Assembly: GCA_937891875.1 (NCBI GenBank)
Contig: CALATR010001039.1
Coordinates: 1 to 9,397, forward strand
Direction of reading: 5' to 3'
Length of the DNA stretch: 9,397 nucleotides
Source of the DNA: an uncultured Pseudomonadota bacterium
GTDB lineage: Bacteria > Myxococcota_A > UBA796 > GCA-2862545
Made by a program: the position numbers and the translations under genes. The notes under the pieces are model-generated. The model had not been told where the DNA came from, ran no database searches, and worked only from the letters and a program-made list of their open reading frames with translations. Below, piece after piece: positions 5,477-9,397 of this stretch; positions within the stretch are counted from its first letter, which is position 1, and the number at the start of each line of letters is the position of its first letter.

Positions 5477-6504
5477 CCGACCTCGCGCTCCAGGTCGCGC
5501 TTGAGCTCGAAGGACAGGGCGTTGCCGCGGTCGGAGAGGACCGTGCGGGCCTCGTCCTTGCGGCCCAGGGCGAGCAGGGCCTTGACCTGGGCGGCGACGA
5601 CCTGGGGACTCGCGGGGGCGCGGCGGGCGAAGCGCACGCCCTCGTCGAGCTTGCCGTCGAAGATGTGGGCCAGGGCGATGATCTCGAAGACCTCCTCGAG
5701 CACCCGGTCCGACACCTCGGGCTCGGCGCGGATCTGGTGGCCGATCCGGGCGGCTTCGGCCCAGCGCTTGTCCTGGAAGGCTGCGCGGGCGTCGCCCAGC
5801 AGGTCCTTGGCGTGGGTGTTGACCCGACGGACCGGGCCGGTGCGGCCGTTGCGCAGGGCCTGGATGTTCTGGAACACCATGAAGCCGAAGAGGAACATGA
5901 TGAAGAAGATGAACCCGCTGCCGAACCAGAGCCAGAAGCCGAGGATCAAGGCGATGAGTCCGACGATCGCCGTGTAGTGGGTGATCTGGTCGGCGAGCAC
6001 GGGCTTGACCTTGACGATGCGCAGCAGGCCGAGGCGGAAGAGCTTGCCGCCGTCGAGCGGCCACAGCGGGAACAGGTTGATGACCGCCCAGAACACCCCG
6101 ACGAAGAGGAAGGCCGTGCCAAAGCCCTGCATCCAGGGGTGGTAGGCGAACTGCGGGGCGAGCATGCCGAGGCCGATCCAGCCGGCGAAGAAGATGGCGG
6201 AGGCGATGAGCTGCAGCGTGGCGCCCGCCACCAGGATCAGCGCGTCCTGGCCATCGGTCTTGGCCTGCTGGTGCATGGTGAAGCCACCGAACGCGTGCAG
6301 CGTGATCGACGGCATGAGGCCGTAGCGGGCGGCGATGATCGCGTGGCCGAACTCGTGGATCAGCACGCTGACGAGCACGCCGACACCGGCGAACGCGCCC
6401 GCCATGGGGTCCCCGTAGCGGAACGCGAGCCAGCCGATCAAGAGCAGCGCCCAGACGGACAGACGGACCGGGATGCCCCCGATGGAGAAGACCTGGAATT
6501 CCAT
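5470..6504 (-). CDS. M50 site-2-type membrane metalloprotease with TPR-like C-terminal tail
   Basis: A 344-aa polytopic membrane protein of peptidase family M50. The zinc site HEFGH is at residues 50-54 (H50, E51, H54) in the second hydrophobic segment. The third ligand is D151 in NLFPLWPLDGG (143-153), the family NxxPxxPLDGG motif. About six hydrophobic segments lie between residues 14 and 213. No PDZ or CBS domain is seen. Residues about 230-335 are soluble and helical with Ala-rich repeats (ARAAFQDKRWAEAARIG, LALGRKDEARTVL), resembling TPR pairs that may position substrate or a partner. Such proteases cut transmembrane helices, often of anti-sigma factors or signal proteins; no obvious substrate is adjacent. 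The ATG at 6504 is the only upstream candidate because a stop lies 14 codons before it. No Shine-Dalgarno is visible, and a tandem repeat occupies the leader. Confidence 0.92.
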   Translation of the reverse strand: MEFQVFSIGGIPVRLSVWALLLIGWLAFRYGDPMAGAFAGVGVLVSVLIHEFGHAIIAARYGLMPSITLHAFGGFTMHQQAKTDGQDALILVAGATLQLIASAIFFAGWIGLGMLAPQFAYHPWMQGFGTAFLFVGVFWAVINLFPLWPLDGGKLFRLGLLRIVKVKPVLADQITHYTAIVGLIALILGFWLWFGSGFIFFIMFLFGFMVFQNIQALRNGRTGPVRRVNTHAKDLLGDARAAFQDKRWAEAARIGHQIRAEPEVSDRVLEEVFEIIALAHIFDGKLDEGVRFARRAPASPQVVAAQVKALLALGRKDEARTVLSDRGNALSFELKRDLEREVGA

Positions 6505-6530
6505 GGGCAGCAGGTACGACCCACCGCGGT

Positions 6531-6567
6531 CAGGGGCAACCCTTCAGGGGCAACCCTTCAGGGGCAA
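6531..6567. repeat. 14-bp tandem direct repeat (2.6 copies) upstream of the M50 gene
   Basis: The unit CAGGGGCAACCCTT occurs at 6531-6544 and 6545-6558 without mismatch, followed by a partial copy at 6559-6567 (CAGGGGCAA). On the strand of the M50 transcript each unit can form AGGG-TTGC-CCCT or, in the alternative register, CCC-TGAA-GGG. The array ends 27 bp before the M50 start codon, and the unit is not a multiple of three, consistent with non-coding DNA. Confidence 0.9.
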
Positions 6568-6576
6568 GCGAGGAGG

Positions 6577-6603
6577 GCGCGCAGCGTCCCGACGCATGCG
6601 CGC
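6577..6603 (-). terminator. Strong GC hairpin downstream of the FG-GAP lipoprotein gene
   Basis: GCGCGCAGCGT (6577-6587) pairs with ACGC and TGCGCGC (6592-6595 and 6597-6603) with a four-base CCCG loop and one bulged A at 6596, giving 11 base pairs. It begins 27 nt after the lipoprotein stop codon. There is no T-run on the minus strand after it, so it may be a Rho-assisted terminator, a 3'-end-protecting structure or an mRNA spacer rather than a classical intrinsic terminator. Confidence 0.45.
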
Positions 6604-6630
6604 AGCGAGCCTGCGAGCGGAGTCCATGGC

Positions 6631-8703
6631 CTACGGGTCCGGGCAGGGCATGTCGTCGTACCACGCCTCGTTGTCGGCATAGTCGCACTCCTCCTGGTAG
6701 GAGAACATGCCTGATCCGTCGTCGTTGACCCGGAGCATGAACCCGTCGCGACCGCGGGCCGTGGCGGGGACCTCGAAGAGGATGGCGTCGGTGACCTTGC
6801 CAGCGGGGACGCGGTCGCGCAGCCGCTGCACGGCGATCAGCTCCAGGTTGTCGCCGTCGACGGCGTAGAGCGCGACGGGCACCTGGGAGCGGCTGGTCGA
6901 GGAGCCGGTGTTGTAGACCTGGAAGCTGATCTGGGCGACCGCCTCCTCCCCCTTGCAGCCGCTGAAGCACACGTCGGCGATGGCGATCTGCAGGTCCACG
7001 AAGGTGTCGTTCGTGGTCGGTCGAGCGCGGTAGACGTTGTGGATCTGCCAGCTGGGCTCTGGGTTGACCGGCACGCCACCGTCGTCGGTGATGTTGGTGA
7101 CCGCGAAGTCGTGCACGTGCCAGGTGGAGCCGCTGCGGGCCCACATGTCCCGGGTCTGGCCGAAGACGGTGATGCCGCTCCAGCCGACCAGCCGGTAGTT
7201 CGACGAGGCGACCACCACCTCGGCGGAGTCGTCGTGGTCGACGTCGGCGATGATGGGGTACTCGAAGACCGTGCCGCTGGCGTGGCCGGCGTTTCCGTAG
7301 AGGATCCGGCCGGTCTTGCCGTCGAAGATGTAGAAGGCCTGCTCGTCGGCGAACAGCACCTCGTACGCGCCGTCGGCGTCGAAGTCGTACCCGGAGCAGC
7401 CGGCGAGGCCGGACTGGTCGGACATGGGGAAGGTCCAGACCTTCTTGCCGTCCAGCTCGTAGACGTTGAACGAGTCGGAGCTGCCCCAGGCGATCTCGCT
7501 CTGACCATCGCCGTCGAAGTCGGCCACGCAGGGCGGACCGGGCTGGTCGGTGCCCGCCCCCACGTCGACCGCGATGGGGCCGTCGTGCTCATGGATGACC
7601 AGGCGGCCGTCGCCGATCATGGCGACCTCGCCGAACAGATCGCCGTCCGCGTCGAGGATGGCGCTCCAGTGGCCGTAGGTGCCGCGAACCGGGGTCGACC
7701 ACTCCTTCTTCACGACGACCGAGCCGCTGCGCCGGTCGAACTCGTAGACGTCCTGACCCATGGCGAACTCCTGGAGCCCGTCCAGGTCGATGTCACCGAC
7801 GGCCGGCATGCGGCCGATGATCTTGTCGTCGATCGCGGCCTCGAAGAGGACCTTGCCGGTCTCGCCGTCGAGCACGAGGTTGTCCGCGAGGACCTCCACC
7901 AGGCCATCCCCATCGAGGTCGGCGACCGTGGCCTGGGGGTAGGTGGACGAGGCGGCGCGCACAGAGTCCAGACCGCTCCAGATGGCGGTTCCATCCGGAC
8001 GGATCGCCTTGGGCCGCGCCTCCGAGTCGAAGCCGACGATCTCGGTCGCTCCGTCGTGGTCGATGTCGGCGACGACGATGCCGCCGAAGGGCAGCCAGCC
8101 CGGCTGGCGCAGCAGCTCCTCGCCGGTCTCGCCGTCCAGCGCGACCAGGTAGCCGGACAGGTCGCTGGGCTCGACGAAGGCCACGGTGATGATCTCGGGC
8201 GTGTCGAGGTTGTCGACGAAGCCGTCCATGTTGTCGTCGGTCAGGTTGCCGACGATCGGCGCCATCAGGATGTTCTCGTAGCGCGCCATGCTGCCGTCGG
8301 TGCCGTAGGGCGCGGTCAGACCCCGCCAGGACCACTCGACCGTGACGTCCCACGGATCGATGTCGTGCGGGCCGTCGTTGGCGGTGCAGGTGTCGTCGAT
8401 GGGGATGGCGCCGCCGGCCGGCATGTCGATGTCGCAGTCGTTGTCGACGCAGTCGGCGATGCCGTCCTGGTCCAGGTCCTCGAAGCCTTCGTCGATCTCG
8501 CCGTCGCCGTCGTCATCGTAGCCGTTGCAGTACTCGTCGTCCCGCGGCGGCCACGTGGTGACGTCCCCCTTGGGAAACACCGTGATGTCGGTGTCATCGG
8601 ACGGGTCGTTCCGGTTGGTCCGGCCTCCGAGGCCGGTCTCGATGCACCCGCCGACCGCGACGAGCGCGAGGGCGAGAGGGAACAGGGTGAGACGACGGGT
8701 CAT
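6631..8703 (-). CDS. FG-GAP/VCBS repeat lipoprotein with MopE-like metal-binding motif
   Basis: A 690-aa protein that begins with a lipoprotein signal peptide; the lipobox is VGGC with Cys20 as the acylated residue. A disordered Asp/Asn-rich linker leads to YCNGYDDDGDGEIDEG (58-73), related to the CNGxDDDCDGxxDE motif of MopE-type proteins but with Gly for the middle Cys. A thrombospondin-3-like calcium motif follows (DLDQDGIADCVDNDCD, 77-92). Then come about seven FG-GAP/VCBS repeats with D-x-D-x-D-G loops near residues 212, 261, 304, 351, 394, 441 and 487, expected to form a Ca2+-binding beta-propeller. The segment at 510-560 (TRDMWARSGSTWHVHDF, then TNITDDGG) is a hallmark of similar deltaproteobacterial proteins. 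A CARDB-like beta domain (about 568-665) and a Cys-containing tail complete it. The start at 8703 has AGAGG seven nt upstream. Surface location is inferred; the ligand is unknown. Confidence 0.9.
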   Translation of the reverse strand: MTRRLTLFPLALALVAVGGCIETGLGGRTNRNDPSDDTDITVFPKGDVTTWPPRDDEYCNGYDDDGDGEIDEGFEDLDQDGIADCVDNDCDIDMPAGGAIPIDDTCTANDGPHDIDPWDVTVEWSWRGLTAPYGTDGSMARYENILMAPIVGNLTDDNMDGFVDNLDTPEIITVAFVEPSDLSGYLVALDGETGEELLRQPGWLPFGGIVVADIDHDGATEIVGFDSEARPKAIRPDGTAIWSGLDSVRAASSTYPQATVADLDGDGLVEVLADNLVLDGETGKVLFEAAIDDKIIGRMPAVGDIDLDGLQEFAMGQDVYEFDRRSGSVVVKKEWSTPVRGTYGHWSAILDADGDLFGEVAMIGDGRLVIHEHDGPIAVDVGAGTDQPGPPCVADFDGDGQSEIAWGSSDSFNVYELDGKKVWTFPMSDQSGLAGCSGYDFDADGAYEVLFADEQAFYIFDGKTGRILYGNAGHASGTVFEYPIIADVDHDDSAEVVVASSNYRLVGWSGITVFGQTRDMWARSGSTWHVHDFAVTNITDDGGVPVNPEPSWQIHNVYRARPTTNDTFVDLQIAIADVCFSGCKGEEAVAQISFQVYNTGSSTSRSQVPVALYAVDGDNLELIAVQRLRDRVPAGKVTDAILFEVPATARGRDGFMLRVNDDGSGMFSYQEECDYADNEAWYDDMPCPDP

Positions 8704-8930
8704 GGCATGGCCTCTGCGGCGGGCGCTCGGAAGCGAGGGTTGGGCCCCATCTGAACGTAGCGCCAGATCGTGGCGTCCTGCCAGTGGCGCGTCCGTCTGC
8801 AATGTGTGCTGCCTCGCCGGATCCTTCACCTCGACCGCCGTCCGCGGGCGCTCAAGTACGCGATGGACGGTTCGATGAGAGTGCAGGCAGCTCCGCCTCG
8901 CGGAGACAGGCAACCCGATCGGGGGTCGAG
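8704..8930. other. Divergent intergenic region between lipoprotein and cheA genes
   Basis: This 227-bp non-coding stretch must hold promoters for both flanking genes. I see no clear sigma-70 or sigma-54 element. It contains a cluster of GCCA/TGGC half-sites (8760-8790), a weak sigma-28-like pair (8852-8878) and a hairpin CTCCGC-CTC-GCGGAG (8891-8905) that would lie in the cheA leader, ending 25 nt before the ATG. Confidence 0.5.
8760..8790. promoter_or_regulatory. Cluster of GCCA/TGGC inverted half-sites (possible operator)
   Basis: Four half-sites alternate: CGCCA-N5-TGGCG (8761-8775), then TGCCA and GTGGCGC up to 8790. The outer pair GCGCCA (8760-8765) and TGGCGC (8785-8790) is a perfect six-base dyad. 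The location between divergent genes suits a shared operator, but no known regulator consensus is matched, and GC-rich DNA yields such dyads by chance. Confidence 0.25.
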
Positions 8931-9397
8931 ATGGTCGACGAAGTGATCCAGGAATTTCTGCTCGAGACGCGGGAGAACCTGGACGTACTCGACAACGAGC
9001 TGGTGGCGATGGAGGAGGTGGGTGCCGACAAGCGCCTGCTGGACAGCATCTTCCGGAGCGTGCACACCATCAAGGGCACCTGCGGCTTCCTCGAGCTGTC
9101 CAAGATGGAGAAGGTCGCCCATGTGGGCGAGGGGCTGCTCTCCAAGCTCCGCGACGGCAAGCTCGAGGTCAGCAAGCCCATCGTCGATGCCCTGCTGGGC
9201 ATGGGTGACGCCCTGCGCTCGATGCTCGATGCGGTGGAGACCACCGGCCAGGACGGTGCCAACGACTACCCGGCGCTGGTCGCGACGCTGACCGCCCTGC
9301 GTGACGGCGGCGATCCCGAGGCGGCTGCGGCGTCGGTGGCCGCCGCCCCGGCAGTCCCGGCTCCCGCCGCTCCGGCTCCCGCCGCTCCGGCTCCCGC
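8931..9397 (+). CDS. cheA: CheA-type histidine kinase, N-terminal Hpt domain (3' end beyond window)
   Basis: Only the first 155 codons are present; the frame is still open at the window edge. Residues 1-125 form a histidine phosphotransfer domain: EFLLETRENLDVLDNELV leads to FRSVHTIKGTCGFLEL with His45 as the phospho-accepting residue, the normal position for CheA P1. Then come further helices (VAHVGEGLLSKLRDG and DALLGMGDALRSMLDAV). From residue 130 an Ala/Pro linker begins, encoded by a perfect 15-bp tandem repeat. In CheA the linker leads to the P2/dimerisation/kinase/CheW domains, which lie outside. CheA phosphorylates CheY or other regulators in chemotaxis or related pathways. A hybrid kinase or stand-alone Hpt protein cannot be excluded. 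GGGGG five nt upstream supports the ATG. The gene diverges from the lipoprotein gene. No other che genes are visible. Confidence 0.85.
   Translation, partial: MVDEVIQEFLLETRENLDVLDNELVAMEEVGADKRLLDSIFRSVHTIKGTCGFLELSKMEKVAHVGEGLLSKLRDGKLEVSKPIVDALLGMGDALRSMLDAVETTGQDGANDYPALVATLTALRDGGDPEAAAASVAAAPAVPAPAAPAPAAPAP
9361..9397 (+). repeat. 15-bp tandem repeat encoding a Pro/Ala linker
   Basis: The unit CTCCCGCCGCTCCGG occurs at 9361-9375 and 9376-9390, and a third copy begins at 9391 and is cut by the window end. Being a multiple of three, it adds five residues of a PAAPA type per copy to the linker after the Hpt domain, so copy-number changes would alter linker length without breaking the frame. 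Confidence 0.9.

Noticed and set aside
5665..6714. 349-aa plus-strand open frame rich in Glu, Asp and Gln
   Set aside because: Antisense shadow of the M50 protease gene; composition is that of a complement frame and there is no domain.
7039..8754. 571-aa plus-strand open frame rich in Val, Asp and Gly
   Set aside because: Antisense shadow of the FG-GAP lipoprotein gene; the apparent repeats mirror the D-x-D-x-D-G loops on the other strand.
8785..8801. Possible sigma-54 promoter (TGGCGC...CTGCA)
   Set aside because: The GG-to-GC spacing is one base too long and the -12 element is poor.
6631..8913. Longer start (8913) for the lipoprotein
   Set aside because: It would bury the signal peptide and lipobox 70 residues inside the protein. 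The ATG at 8703 has a good ribosome site and starts directly at the signal peptide.

Overview
The window is GC-rich (roughly 70% by eye) and densely coded on both strands. The best guess is a chromosomal segment of a Myxococcota-type (former deltaproteobacterial) bacterium. The clues are a lipoprotein built of FG-GAP/VCBS repeats with a MopE-like CNG...DDDGDG motif, a CheA of the FRSVHTIKGTCGF type, frequent GTG starts and overlapping stop/start codons. This assignment is inference; there is no rRNA or other phylogenetic marker. I see no tRNA, rRNA, IS element, integrase, phage gene or CRISPR array.

Layout. (a) 51-631, minus strand: a BFD-type [2Fe-2S] protein preceded by a recognisable promoter overlapped by a Fur-box-like dyad, and upstream of it a small single-pass membrane protein with an acidic tail. 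(b) 701-1608, plus strand: two coupled orphan genes sharing one base (TGATG). (c) 1593-3343, minus strand: a compact four-gene run of a NUDIX hydrolase, an orphan 222-aa protein, a Cas2-fold/SinR-like small protein and a two-helix membrane protein; its last gene overlaps the end of (b) by 16 bp. (d) 3362-5425, plus strand: a Cys-rich DUF5522 (C1orf53-like) mini-protein, a TRAM/[4Fe-4S] RNA uracil-C5 methyltransferase coupled to it by a GTGA overlap, and a small exported protein. (e) 5470-8703, minus strand: a large FG-GAP repeat lipoprotein followed by an M50 site-2-type metalloprotease with a TPR-like tail. Between these two lie a strong GC hairpin and a 14-bp tandem repeat. (f) 8931 to the window end, plus strand: the Hpt domain and Pro/Ala linker of a CheA-type histidine kinase, cut by the window edge and divergent from the lipoprotein gene.

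Functionally this looks like ordinary chromosome with a mix of housekeeping (RNA modification, NUDIX sanitation, iron-sulfur protein), envelope (lipoprotein, M50 protease, exported protein) and signalling (CheA) genes. I did not find a convincing new defence or mobile system. The items most worth following are the Fur-like operator over the bfd-like promoter, the coupling of the DUF5522 Cys-cluster protein to an iron-sulfur RNA methyltransferase, and the tandem repeat in the leader of the M50 gene.
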